Positions 51,825 to 60,478 of a DNA stretch of 64,000 nt are shown piece after piece; within the stretch, counting starts at the first letter, position 1; each line of letters begins with the position of its first letter. The stretch is from assembly GCF_036231355.1 (NCBI RefSeq), contig NZ_CP109496.1, positions 992,001 to 1,056,000 of the forward strand. Direction: 5' to 3'. The notes under the pieces are model-generated. The model was given only the letters and a program-made list of their open reading frames with translations, was not told the origin of the DNA and did no database searches. A program made the position numbers and the translations under genes. Source of the stretch: Streptomyces sp. NBC_01431 (GTDB lineage Bacteria; Actinomycetota; Actinomycetes; Streptomycetales; Streptomycetaceae).

Positions 51825-53048
51825 ATGCCCACGTACCGGGAGCTCCTGCGCACGCCGGAGTTCACACCCTTCTTCCTCGTCAGCTCCGTCCAGGTCGCCG
51901 CGGCGACGGTGAGCGGACTCGCGCTCGCCACCCTCGTCTACGCGGCGACCGGATCACCCCTGCTTTCCGCACTCAGCATGTTCGGGGCCTCCTTCAGCCA
52001 GGTGATCGGAGCGAGCCTGCTGATGTCGGCGGCCGACCGCCTGCCGCCGCGCACCGCGACGGCCTCGATCGCGGCCGCCTTCGCGGTCGGAACCGCCCTG
52101 CTCGCGCTGCCCGGTATGCCCGTGGGGGCGGTCTTCGCCGTCCTGCTCTGCCAGGGTCTGGCCGCCTCGGTCGGCGGCGGGGTGCGATACGGCCTGCTCA
52201 ACGAGATCCTCCCCAAGGACCGCTATGTCCTTGGCCGTTCGGTGCTCAACATGAGCGCGGGCGCGACGCAGATCTGCGGGTTCGCGGTCGGCGGCGTGCT
52301 GGTGTCCGCGCTGTCGCCGCGTGGCACCCTGCTCGCGGGCGCCGCGCTGTACGCGGTCGCCGCGACCGTGGCCCGACTGCGGCTCAGCCGCCGCCCGCCG
52401 CGCGCCGCGGGCCGCCCTTCGGTCACCGAGACCTGGCGCGTCAACTCCCTTCTGTGGTCGTCCGGTTCACGCCGCCGCCTCTACCTCGGCCTGTGGGTGC
52501 CGAACGGCCTGATCGTCGGCTGCGAGTCCCTCTTCGTGCCGTACGCACCCGCGCACGCGGGCCTGCTCTTCGCCGCCGCGGCCGTCGGCATGCTGGCCGG
52601 GGACACGGTCACCGGGCGCTGGTTGCCCGCGCGCTGGCGCCGGCGGCTGCCCGTCCCGCTCCTTCTGCTGCTCGCCCTGCCCTATGTGCCGCTCGCCCTG
52701 CACCCGGCCCTGCCGCTCACCGTCGCGTCCATCGCGCTCGCCTCCGTCGGATACGCGGCGAGCCTCCTCCAGCAGGAGCAGCTCATGGCCCGCACCCCGG
52801 ACGCCATGACCGGACAGGCCCTCGGCCTGCACTCCTGCGGCATGCTCACCTTCCAGGGCGTCGGAGCCGCCGTCGCGGGCACCCTCGCCCAGCACACCTC
52901 CCCCGGCACGGCGATCGCCCTGACGGCTGCGGCGTCCGTCTCGGTCACCGTCCTTCTGGCACTCGGCGCGGGTTCAGGCCGAATTCGCGGGCCCCGTAGG
53001 CCCGTTGAGGGCGCACGCCCCGCACCACAGCAGGTGTCCGGGACGTGA
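51825..53048 (+). CDS. MFS transporter
   Basis: 407 residues with about 11-12 helices: FTPFFLVSSVQVAAATVSGL, the A-motif-like loop AADRLPPRTATASIAA, and MSAGATQICGFAVGGVLVSA. Resembles small-molecule exporters regulated by neighbouring DUF5937/ArsR proteins. The substrate cannot be read from sequence. No clear Shine-Dalgarno before ATG 51825. A 53055-53097 hairpin follows. Confidence 0.9.
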   Translation: MPTYRELLRTPEFTPFFLVSSVQVAAATVSGLALATLVYAATGSPLLSALSMFGASFSQVIGASLLMSAADRLPPRTATASIAAAFAVGTALLALPGMPVGAVFAVLLCQGLAASVGGGVRYGLLNEILPKDRYVLGRSVLNMSAGATQICGFAVGGVLVSALSPRGTLLAGAALYAVAATVARLRLSRRPPRAAGRPSVTETWRVNSLLWSSGSRRRLYLGLWVPNGLIVGCESLFVPYAPAHAGLLFAAAAVGMLAGDTVTGRWLPARWRRRLPVPLLLLLALPYVPLALHPALPLTVASIALASVGYAASLLQQEQLMARTPDAMTGQALGLHSCGMLTFQGVGAAVAGTLAQHTSPGTAIALTAAASVSVTVLLALGAGSGRIRGPRRPVEGARPAPQQVSGT

Positions 53049-53054
53049 GGGGAA

Positions 53055-53097
53055 CGTGGCCGATACCGCGTGGTGTCGGCACGACAGAAGGGCCACG
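53055..53097 (+). terminator. possible bipartite hairpin after the MFS gene
   Basis: CGTGGCC (53055-53061) pairs with GGCCACG (53091-53097), and inside them CGATACC pairs with GGTGTCG. It begins 7 bp after the MFS stop. Confidence 0.4.
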
Positions 53098-53112
53098 GGG
53101 TAGATAAGGGTC

Positions 53113-53859
53113 ATGACCGACCATGTGCTGTCGCCCGCCCTGTACGTCTTAATGATCGTTGTGGTCATGAAGATCGTGGACGGGCTGCCACAGCTGCCGT
53201 TCGGCCCGCGCAACCCGCCCAGAGCGGCGATCGGGCTGTGGCTGCTCGTGGCGATCCCCTCGCTGCTCCAGTTCGCCTTCCCCCAGCTGTACGACGCCCT
53301 GCACCGCGACTCCGACCTGATCATCGACCAGCACCAGTGGTGGCGGGCGTTCACCTCGTTCATGGTGCAGGACGGCGGGGTCGGCGGAACCGCGTTCAAC
53401 CTGTTCGTCCTGGCCGTCATCGCCATCGCCGCGGAGCGGGTGTGGGGCACCCGGATGCTGCTGGTCATGGTTCCGGCACTGCTGCTCGTGTTCAGCGTCG
53501 ACACCTTCCTGGTCCACGGCCCTCCCGGCGGCGGGAACTCGGGCCTGACCTTCCGGCTCGCCACCAGCATCGCCGGACTCGCTCTCCTCACCCGCCCGAG
53601 CAGGCGTCACTACCTGCTCGCCGGCGCGATCGTCGTGGACGGGGCGGTCCTGCTGCTGCTCGGCGACGGCCACGGCGAGCCCATGATCACCGGCATCGTC
53701 GCGGGCCTGGTCGCGGGCGTCATCCAACGCCGCCGACCGCGCCTGTGGCATCCGGTCGCGGCCGATCCGCGAGCGCGACAGGTCGCGCCCGGAGCGCCCG
53801 GCCCCTCCGAGCCCAACGACGCGCCCGCTCGACCGGAGCGCGACTTGGACGACCGATGA
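53113..53859 (+). CDS. rhomboid-like membrane protein
   Basis: 248 residues, six helices. Rhomboid-fold hallmarks are HQWWRAFTSFMVQDGGVGG, then FNLFVLAVIAIAAERVWGTR and GGNSGLTFRLATSIAGLAL, where GNSG matches the GxSG nucleophile motif. The helix that should carry the catalytic His reads GEPMITGIVAGLVAGV, with no His at the usual place (the nearest His is in GHGEP). It may be an inactive iRhom-type protein. The C-terminal 40 residues are polar and disordered. Confidence 0.75.
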   Translation: MTDHVLSPALYVLMIVVVMKIVDGLPQLPFGPRNPPRAAIGLWLLVAIPSLLQFAFPQLYDALHRDSDLIIDQHQWWRAFTSFMVQDGGVGGTAFNLFVLAVIAIAAERVWGTRMLLVMVPALLLVFSVDTFLVHGPPGGGNSGLTFRLATSIAGLALLTRPSRRHYLLAGAIVVDGAVLLLLGDGHGEPMITGIVAGLVAGVIQRRRPRLWHPVAADPRARQVAPGAPGPSEPNDAPARPERDLDDR

Positions 53860-53886
53860 CGCCAACGCGCCCACGCCTTCGGCAAG

Positions 53887-53917
53887 TTGACTGAGAGCGC
53901 ACTTCAACTCGTAGCTT
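53887..53917 (+). promoter_or_regulatory. promoter for a leaderless SDR transcript
   Basis: TTGACT (-35) and TAGCTT (-10) are separated by 19 bp, with the ATG 6 bp after the -10. No Shine-Dalgarno is present. AGTTGA and TCAACT form an inverted repeat overlapping the -35 and spacer, a possible operator. Confidence 0.5.
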
Positions 53918-53923
53918 CGTCAC

Positions 53924-54937
53924 ATGTCCACACCTGAACACAACACCCCTCAGCACAAGACCGGATCGGGCTTCGGGGCCCGCAGCACCGCGGCGGACGT
54001 CCTGACCGGGATCGACCTCACCGGACAGCTCGCCGTCGTCACCGGCGGCTACTCGGGCCTCGGTCTGGAGACCACCCGCGCGCTCGCCGGAGCGGGCGCG
54101 CGCGTCGTGGTTCCGGCCCGGCGGCTGGACGTGGCCGCCGCGGCCGTGTCGGACATCCCCGGCGCCGAGGTCGACGAACTCGACCTCGGCGACCTCGACA
54201 GCGTGCGCGCCTTCGCCGACCGCTTCCTCGCCTCCGGCCGGGGCATCGACCTCATGATCAACAGTGCCGGTGTGATGGCCTGCCCCGAGACCCGGGTGGG
54301 TCCGGGCTGGGAGGCCCAGTTCGCGACCAACCACCTCGGCCACTACGCCCTCGTCAACCGGCTCCGGCCCGCCCTCGCCGAGAGCGGTGCCCGGATCGTG
54401 TCGGTGTCCTCCCGGGGCCACCAGCTCTCCGCCATCCGCTGGGACGACCCGCACTTCACCCGCGGCTACGACAAGTGGCTGGCGTACGGGCAGGCGAAGA
54501 CCGCCAACGCGCTGTTCGCCGTGCAGCTCGACCTCCTGGGCCGGGACGCCGGGGTGCGGGCGTTCTCGGTGCACCCCGGCGAGATCAACACCGCGCTGGT
54601 GCGCCATGTCTCCGAGCAGGAGCGGATCGCCGCGGGCTGGGTCGACGCCGAGGGCAACTGGTCGCTCGACTTCAAGACACCGGAACAGGGCGCCGCCACC
54701 CAGGTGTGGGCGGCGACGTCCCCCCAGTTGACCAGGCTGGGCGGTGTCTACTGCGAGGACTGCGACATCGCCGAGCCCGCCGCACCCGGCGCGATCGGGG
54801 TCGCTTCCGGTGAGCTCGACGCCGACGCGCTCACCAGCGGCGTACGCCCGCACGCGACCGACCCCGAGCAGGCGGCCCGGCTGTGGGAGCTCTCGGCCGC
54901 TCTCACCGGCGTCGACGCGTTCGCACCGACGTCCTGA
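53924..54937 (+). CDS. short-chain dehydrogenase/reductase
   Basis: 337 residues, classical-type SDR. The cofactor motif is VVTGGYSGLGLETTRALAG, with an Arg-rich second strand (VVPARRLDV) favouring NADP. Further motifs are LMINSAGVMACPE (NAG-like), the catalytic Ser in IVSVSSRGHQ and the Tyr/Lys in WLAYGQAKTANAL (YxxxK). It resembles WW-oxidoreductase/retinol-dehydrogenase-like SDRs common in Streptomyces. Substrate unknown. Probably leaderless. Confidence 0.92.
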   Translation: MSTPEHNTPQHKTGSGFGARSTAADVLTGIDLTGQLAVVTGGYSGLGLETTRALAGAGARVVVPARRLDVAAAAVSDIPGAEVDELDLGDLDSVRAFADRFLASGRGIDLMINSAGVMACPETRVGPGWEAQFATNHLGHYALVNRLRPALAESGARIVSVSSRGHQLSAIRWDDPHFTRGYDKWLAYGQAKTANALFAVQLDLLGRDAGVRAFSVHPGEINTALVRHVSEQERIAAGWVDAEGNWSLDFKTPEQGAATQVWAATSPQLTRLGGVYCEDCDIAEPAAPGAIGVASGELDADALTSGVRPHATDPEQAARLWELSAALTGVDAFAPTS

Positions 54938-54953
54938 CGGGAGCCCTGGGCGC

Positions 54954-56393
54954 TCAGCCGCGGTACGTCTCCAGGAGCCGCAGCCACACCTCGCTGATCG
55001 TCGGGTACGAGGGGACCGCGTGCCACAGCCGCTCCAGCGGCACCTCGCCCGCGATGGCGACCGTCGCCGAGTGGATCAGTTCGCCGACGCCGGGACCGAC
55101 GAAGGTGACGCCGAGCAGAACGGCTCGGTCCTCGTCGACGATCATGCGGGCCCGGCCCCGGTATCCGTCGGCGTAGAGCCCGGCGCCCGCGACGTTGGAC
55201 ATGTCGTAGTCGACAGCGCGCACCCGGTGGCCCGCGGCCTGCGCCTCGGCCAGGGTGAGACCGGCCGAGGCGGCCTCGGGGTCGGTGAAGACGACCTGCG
55301 GGACGGCCGCGTGGTCGGCGGTCGCGTTGTGGGCGCCCCAGCGGTCGCTCTCCAGGACCGGGGTCCCGGCGGCGCGCGCCGCGATGGCGGCTCCCGCGAT
55401 CCGGGCCTGGTACTTGCCCTGGTGGGTCAGGAGCGCGCGGTGGTTCACGTCGCCGACCCCGTACAGCCAGTCGCTGCCCTGGACGCGGCAGGAGTCGTCG
55501 ACGGGCAGCCAGGATCCCGGGTCGAGGCCGATGGTCTCCAGGCCGATGTCGTCCGTGCGGGGCGCGCGACCGGTGGCGAAAAGGATCTCTTCGGCCTCCA
55601 GGCGTTCATCGCCCTCGGGCCCGCGCACCGAGACCGTCACCGCGCCGGTCGCGACGTTGCGTACGACATCCGTGACCGAGGTGTGCGTACGGATCTCGGC
55701 GCCGGCTTCCTTGAGTGCCGCCGCCACCAGCTCACCCGCGAAGGGCTCCATCCTGGCGAGCAGACCGCCGCCCCGCACCACAACGGTGACCTTGGCACCG
55801 AGCGCCTGCCAGGCGGTGGCCATCTCGGCGGCCACCACTCCCCCGCCGACGACCACGAGGGAGCCCGGCACCTGCTGGGCGCTGGTTGCCTCGCGGCTGG
55901 TCCAGGGGTTCACATCGGCGAGGGAGGGAAGGTCGGGCAGCACGGCGCGGCTGCCGGTGCACACGGCGACGGCGTGCCGGGCGGTGAGGACGTGGTGCTC
56001 GCCCTCGGGGCTGGTGACGCTGACCTTGCGGGTGCCGTACAGGCGGCCGTGCCCGCGGTAGAGGTGGGCGCCGATGCCGTCGAGCCACGCCACCTGCCCG
56101 TCGTCCTTCCAGTGCGATGTGTAGTCGTCGCGGTGCGCGAGGACCGCGGCGGAGTCGAGGGGGCCCTGCGCCGACTCGCGCAGTCCGGGCACCCTGCGGG
56201 CCTCGGCGCGGGCGACCGCCGGGCGCAGCAGCGCCTTGCTGGGCATGCAGGCCCAGTACGAACACTCGCCCCCGACCAGTTCACTCTCCACCACCGCACA
56301 GCTCAGGCCCGCGGCCCTCGCGCGGTCGGCGACGTTCTCGCCCACCGGTCCGGCACCCAGCACCACCACGTCGTATTCCTCGGCTTCCGTCAT
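54954..56393 (-). CDS. NAD(P)/FAD-dependent disulfide oxidoreductase
   Basis: 479 residues, class I flavoprotein. The FAD motif is DVVVLGAGPVGENVADRA, the redox cysteines are in GGECSYWACMPSKALL (C-4x-C), the NAD motif is LVVVGGGVVAAEMATAW, the second FAD contact is WLYGVGDVNHRALLTHQG, and there is a dimerisation domain. The usual catalytic His-Glu pair near the C-terminus (HxxxxE) reads HAVPSYPTISE, retained. Could be a dihydrolipoamide, mycothione or mercuric reductase-like enzyme; the adjacent divergent thioredoxin suggests thiol redox work. Confidence 0.9.
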   Translation of the reverse strand: MTEAEEYDVVVLGAGPVGENVADRARAAGLSCAVVESELVGGECSYWACMPSKALLRPAVARAEARRVPGLRESAQGPLDSAAVLAHRDDYTSHWKDDGQVAWLDGIGAHLYRGHGRLYGTRKVSVTSPEGEHHVLTARHAVAVCTGSRAVLPDLPSLADVNPWTSREATSAQQVPGSLVVVGGGVVAAEMATAWQALGAKVTVVVRGGGLLARMEPFAGELVAAALKEAGAEIRTHTSVTDVVRNVATGAVTVSVRGPEGDERLEAEEILFATGRAPRTDDIGLETIGLDPGSWLPVDDSCRVQGSDWLYGVGDVNHRALLTHQGKYQARIAGAAIAARAAGTPVLESDRWGAHNATADHAAVPQVVFTDPEAASAGLTLAEAQAAGHRVRAVDYDMSNVAGAGLYADGYRGRARMIVDEDRAVLLGVTFVGPGVGELIHSATVAIAGEVPLERLWHAVPSYPTISEVWLRLLETYRG

Positions 56394-56518
56394 AGGGACA
56401 GTCTGCGTGCGGGGTGTACTCCGTGGCCACGTGGGCACGCGCCAGGGACGGAATACCGCGACGGCCCGTGCCGTTGTGCAAGGCGGCCCCAGTCCGGGGC
56501 CGGGAAGAGGAGCGTGTG

Positions 56519-56884
56519 ATGGCGACTGTCGAGCTGACCAAAGAGAACTTCGACTCGGTCGTGTCCGACAACGGATTCGTGCTGATCGACTTCTGGGCCT
56601 CCTGGTGCGGCCCGTGCCGGCAGTTCGCCCCGGTGTACGAGGCCGCTTCCGAGCGCCACGACGACCTGGTCTTCGCGAAGGTGGACACAGAGGCGCAGCA
56701 GGAGCTGGCGGCGGCCTTCGACATCCGGTCGATCCCGACGCTGATGATCGTCCGCGACAACGTGGCGGTCTTCGCGCAGCCCGGCGCGCTGCCCGAGGCC
56801 GCGCTCGAGGACGTGATCGGCCAGGCGCGCGCCCTGGACATGGACGAGGTACGCAAGTCGGTCGAGTCGGCACAGCAGAAGTAG
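56519..56884 (+). CDS. trxA: thioredoxin
   Basis: 121 residues with active site DFWASWCGPCRQFAPVYE, cis-Pro region IRSIPTLMIV, and a C-terminal extension (MDEVRKSVESAQQK). Cytosolic disulfide reductant. GGGAAGAGGAG precedes the ATG. Divergent from the flavoprotein reductase and followed by a strong hairpin. Confidence 0.95.
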   Translation: MATVELTKENFDSVVSDNGFVLIDFWASWCGPCRQFAPVYEAASERHDDLVFAKVDTEAQQELAAAFDIRSIPTLMIVRDNVAVFAQPGALPEAALEDVIGQARALDMDEVRKSVESAQQK

Positions 56885-56902
56885 CCCGGCTCCGCCACTC
56901 CG

Positions 56903-56935
56903 CACGGCCCTCTCCCACCCGGGGAGAGGGCCGTG
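56903..56935 (+). terminator. strong hairpin terminator after thioredoxin
   Basis: A 14-bp perfect stem: CACGGCCCTCTCCC pairs with GGGAGAGGGCCGTG around a 5-base loop, starting 18 bp after the stop. Confidence 0.8.
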
Positions 56936-57171
56936 GTGTTCTCCGGGCGGAATGCGCCATTGCTGTGCGCGCGGGGGTGCGTCGGTTACCGGTCAGCCGG
57001 TCCCCGCCGGGCCCGCGAGCAGGCGGTCCCGCGCTGGAACGAGCTCTGGCCAAGACCTCAACTGCCGCCAATCCAGGGCCGGTTCGACCCGAGTCCGTTC
57101 GAGCCAGCGCGGCCTTCACCATGTGCAGATACAGCGGACGCGGCGTGCCCGTGCTTCTACTGTCCGTCCTC

Positions 57172-57702
57172 ATGCGAATCACACACCTGAGGCGTTTCAG
57201 CCTCGCCGCCGTCCTCACCTTCGCCCTCGCCCTCTTCGGTCTGGGCCAGCCCGCGAGCGCCGACACCCCCGATGTCGCCTTCAGCGTCGACCACGCGACG
57301 GCGACGCCCGGCACCACGGTCAACCTCCAGATGACCTTCACCAACAGCCAGACCACCGACGTCTGGTTCGTCTACCAGTCGGTTCAGCCGACCTGGCAGA
57401 CCACCCAGCGCGCCGACCTCAAGTACACCCTCGCCTCCTGCACCGGCCAGGGCGTCACCTGCACCGGAACCGGCACCACCACGCTCGGCGTGAGCTACTC
57501 GGTGCCGGTCGCGCCGGGCGCCAGCCGCACCGTCACCATCCCGGTGCAGATAGCGGCCACCTCCGGCTGCAACGGCGACATCGCGTTCTACTCGTACGTC
57601 TACTACGAGTTCAACAACAGCCAGAGCCACAAGGACGGCGTCTTCAACTCCCCGACCACGCGGGTCAACTGCGCTACTCCCGCCCCTGCGGGCGCTCTCT
57701 AG
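57172..57702 (+). CDS. small secreted protein of unknown function
   Basis: 176 residues. A signal peptide, HLRRFSLAAVLTFALALFGL, is cleaved after QPASA; the mature part of about 145 residues is beta-rich, with TPGTTVNLQMTFTNSQTTDV and APGASRTVTIPVQIA and four Cys that could form two disulfides (SCTGQGVTCTG; SGCNGDIAF; VNCATP). This resembles an Ig-like/CARDB-type beta-sandwich. No catalytic motif. Start is taken at the ATG just before the signal; an in-frame ATG at 57121 is possible. Confidence 0.75.
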   Translation: MRITHLRRFSLAAVLTFALALFGLGQPASADTPDVAFSVDHATATPGTTVNLQMTFTNSQTTDVWFVYQSVQPTWQTTQRADLKYTLASCTGQGVTCTGTGTTTLGVSYSVPVAPGASRTVTIPVQIAATSGCNGDIAFYSYVYYEFNNSQSHKDGVFNSPTTRVNCATPAPAGAL

Positions 57703-57740
57703 CTCCCGCACCGGCCGCGCTCGTCCGCGGCCCGCACACG

Positions 57741-57770
57741 CCGGTCGGCCCATCCCCCCGGGTCGGCCGG
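57741..57770 (+). terminator. hairpin terminator after the secreted-protein gene
   Basis: An 11-bp stem with two G-U pairs, CCGGTCGGCCC/GGGTCGGCCGG, loop of 8, followed by TTT. The rest of the 498-bp gap (57703-58200) has an AT-richer stretch around 58030-58070 that may hold the promoter of the next operon. Confidence 0.6.
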
Positions 57771-58200
57771 TTTCGCATGTCCGGAACCTGACGTCCGGAG
57801 CCTTCGTCCGGGTGAGGGCTTCGCTCGTGTGGCCGAAAACGGGATGCGGTCTGGAGCATCGATGTTGTCTGGACCATTGGTGGTGCACGCCCGCGTGCGC
57901 CCCCGGCCGAAAGCGGTTGCTCCCCCGGCTGCTCCGGCTTTCCCGCCCCCGGGCATCCGGGCCCGGCCTCATCGGAGCCGCTCCCACGGCGGTGTGGACG
58001 GGTCTGTGCCCTTGCACATCGGCCGCGCTTTTACGTCATGTTTCACAGTAGCCACTCGAAAACTCCCAGAAGAGCCGCACTATGTGACGCGACAGAGCGA
58101 AACGACACGACCCTCCCCGGGAGGGCCACCGTTGCGCCGGGGGTGGGGTCCGTCCAGGCAGGGGAGCCGAACGGACCTCCAGGGGAGGGGACTTCACCGC

Positions 58201-60375
58201 GTGAAGCGGAACACTTATCGCAGCAGACGCCGCACCGGCATGGCCGCCGGCGCACTCCTGCTCGCGCTCGGCTTACCGGCGGCGCCGGCGTTCTCCGCGA
58301 CGCCCGCGCCGCGCATCGACCTGAGGGTCCTCGTCGTCTCGGACGGCGGACCGGCCACCGCCGCCATCACCGCGGAACTGGACGGCGAAGGCACCCCGTA
58401 CACCGTGGTCGAGCTGGGGCGGTCCGGCCGGCCCGTCATCGACGCCGCGTTCCTGGCCGACACCGTGGCCGGCCTCCCACGGGCCAAGTTCCAGGCCGTG
58501 GTACTGCCGAACGACAACCCGTTCCCGACCGGCTCCGCCGAAATGACCGCGCTCGCCGCGTACGAGACGTCGTACGCGATCCCGCAGGTCGACGCCTACA
58601 CCTACGCACGCCCACAGGTGGGATTGCAGACGCCCGCGGGCGGCGGCTACAGCGGCTCGGTGGACGGCTTACAGGCCCAGGTGACCGCCGCGGGCCGCAG
58701 CGGTCCCTTCGGCTACCTCAACGGGAGCGTGCCGTTCGAGGACAACTCGACCTCCGTGAGCGAGAGTTACGCCTTCCTGTCGCCGCCCGCCGCGGGCGCC
58801 GACTTCACCAGCTACGTCCAGGCCCCGATCCCCGGCAAGACCGGCGACGGGTCCCTGGTCGGCGAGTACCGCCACGACGGGCGCCGGGAACTGGTCGTCA
58901 CCTTCGCGTACAACCAGTACCAGCAGCAGTTCAAGCTGCTCGCCCGCGGCATCGTCGACTGGATGACCCAGGACGTGCGGCTCGGCGCCTCGCGGAACTA
59001 CTTCGCGGTCCACGTGGACGACGTGTTCGCCGGCGACGACCGCTGGGACTCCACCCTCAACTGCACGCCCGGCGACGTGGACTGCCCGCCCGGCCAGGGC
59101 GTGCAGAGCACGATCCGGATGACCCCCGACGACGTGAGCAACGCCGTCGCCTGGGAGAAGTCCCACAACTTCACGCTCGACCTCGCCTTCAACGGCGGCG
59201 GCAGCGTCGACTACCGCGAGGAACACAGCGGCAGCGACCCGCTCGCCGATCAACTCGCCCTGAACAAGGACCAGTTCCGCTGGATCAACCACACCTACGA
59301 CCACGCGTTCCTCGGCTGTCAGCAGAACGTCACCGTCGTGCCGTGGACGTGCGCGACCAACCCCGACGGCTCCACCCGCTATGTGAGCCAGGCCGAGATA
59401 TCCAAGGAGATATCCGACAACCTCCAGTGGGCGCAGAGCAACCAACTGCCCGTCCAGCCCGACGAGTTGATCACCGGCGAACACTCGGGGATGGCGCTCC
59501 TTCCACAGCAGCCCCAGGACAACCCCTACCTCGCCCCCGCCCTCGCCGCCGACCACATCGACTGGCTCGGCGCCGACATGTCGCGCGATCCCCAGCAGCG
59601 CGCGGTCGGCTCCGCGCTCACCGTGGCCCGCTACCCGATCAACATCTTCTACAACGCGGGCCACGTCTTTGAGCAGGTCGACGAGTACAACTGGATCTAC
59701 ACCAGCCGGGCCCAGGGCGGCAGCGGCCTGTGCGAGAGCCTGCCGAACACCAGCTGCCTGCCCGCGCCGCTCGACCCGGCCACCGGCTACACCGCCCACA
59801 TCGTGCCCCTTGAGACCCAGGTGGCGCTCGGCCACGTCCTCGGCAACGACCCGCGGCCGCACTTCATCCACCAGTCCAACCTCGCCGAGGACCGGATCGG
59901 CTACGCCGTGCTGGACGGAGTGCTCGACCAGTACAAGGCGCTCTACGCGGCCAGTGCGCCGCTGGTCAACCCGCGGATGAGGGACATCGGCGCGGAGCTG
60001 CGCAACCGCGGTGTCTGGAACACCGCGGTCAAGGCGGGCCAGGTCAGCGCCTATCGGATCGGCGACCGCGTGACCGTGCAGGCACCGGCGGGCGTGCCCG
60101 TCACCGCGACGATGCCCAACGGCACCGGGCAGGTCCTCCAGAACGGCACCACCGCCTTCGGTCAGGCCTATGCCGGCAGCATGTCCGGCTGGGTGTCGCC
60201 GGAGTCCGGGCAGAGCACCGTGACCCTGGCGCTGGCCCCGGCCCCCGCCACAGCCCTGGCACCGCAGAGCCACCCCGCGCGTCCCGCCGCTCCCGCGGGG
60301 GCCCAGCACGCGCCCCGTACGCCGGTCCCCGCCGGTGTCACCAAGCCGGTGCCGTACAGCGCCGAGCGGCGCTGA
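58201..60375 (+). CDS. secreted Agd3/CE18-like polysaccharide deacetylase
   Basis: 724 residues with an N-terminal signal (RTGMAAGALLLALGLPAAPA, Ala-rich cleavage region). A first domain (IDLRVLVVSDGGPATAAITA) resembles the carbohydrate-binding part of Agd3. A deacetylase-type barrel follows, with NYFAVHVDDVFAGDDRWD (metal Asp pair), NHTYDHAFLG (metal His pair) and ITGEHSGM. A beta-rich C-terminus (ALAPAPATALA, Pro-rich) may anchor it to the wall. Agd3-family enzymes remove N-acetyl groups from galactosaminoglycan-like polymers; with the PelF-like neighbour this fits a Pel-type exopolysaccharide. GTG start after GGGGAGGGG. Confidence 0.8.
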   Translation: MKRNTYRSRRRTGMAAGALLLALGLPAAPAFSATPAPRIDLRVLVVSDGGPATAAITAELDGEGTPYTVVELGRSGRPVIDAAFLADTVAGLPRAKFQAVVLPNDNPFPTGSAEMTALAAYETSYAIPQVDAYTYARPQVGLQTPAGGGYSGSVDGLQAQVTAAGRSGPFGYLNGSVPFEDNSTSVSESYAFLSPPAAGADFTSYVQAPIPGKTGDGSLVGEYRHDGRRELVVTFAYNQYQQQFKLLARGIVDWMTQDVRLGASRNYFAVHVDDVFAGDDRWDSTLNCTPGDVDCPPGQGVQSTIRMTPDDVSNAVAWEKSHNFTLDLAFNGGGSVDYREEHSGSDPLADQLALNKDQFRWINHTYDHAFLGCQQNVTVVPWTCATNPDGSTRYVSQAEISKEISDNLQWAQSNQLPVQPDELITGEHSGMALLPQQPQDNPYLAPALAADHIDWLGADMSRDPQQRAVGSALTVARYPINIFYNAGHVFEQVDEYNWIYTSRAQGGSGLCESLPNTSCLPAPLDPATGYTAHIVPLETQVALGHVLGNDPRPHFIHQSNLAEDRIGYAVLDGVLDQYKALYAASAPLVNPRMRDIGAELRNRGVWNTAVKAGQVSAYRIGDRVTVQAPAGVPVTATMPNGTGQVLQNGTTAFGQAYAGSMSGWVSPESGQSTVTLALAPAPATALAPQSHPARPAAPAGAQHAPRTPVPAGVTKPVPYSAERR

Positions 60376-60478
60376 CCGCGTCCCGCACCCAGGGACCTGG
60401 GGCCCTGCCGCCGACGCGGCGGCGGGCCGCCGGGCCACTGTCACCACCCACCGCTCTCTTCAGCCGCGGAGCGCACGC

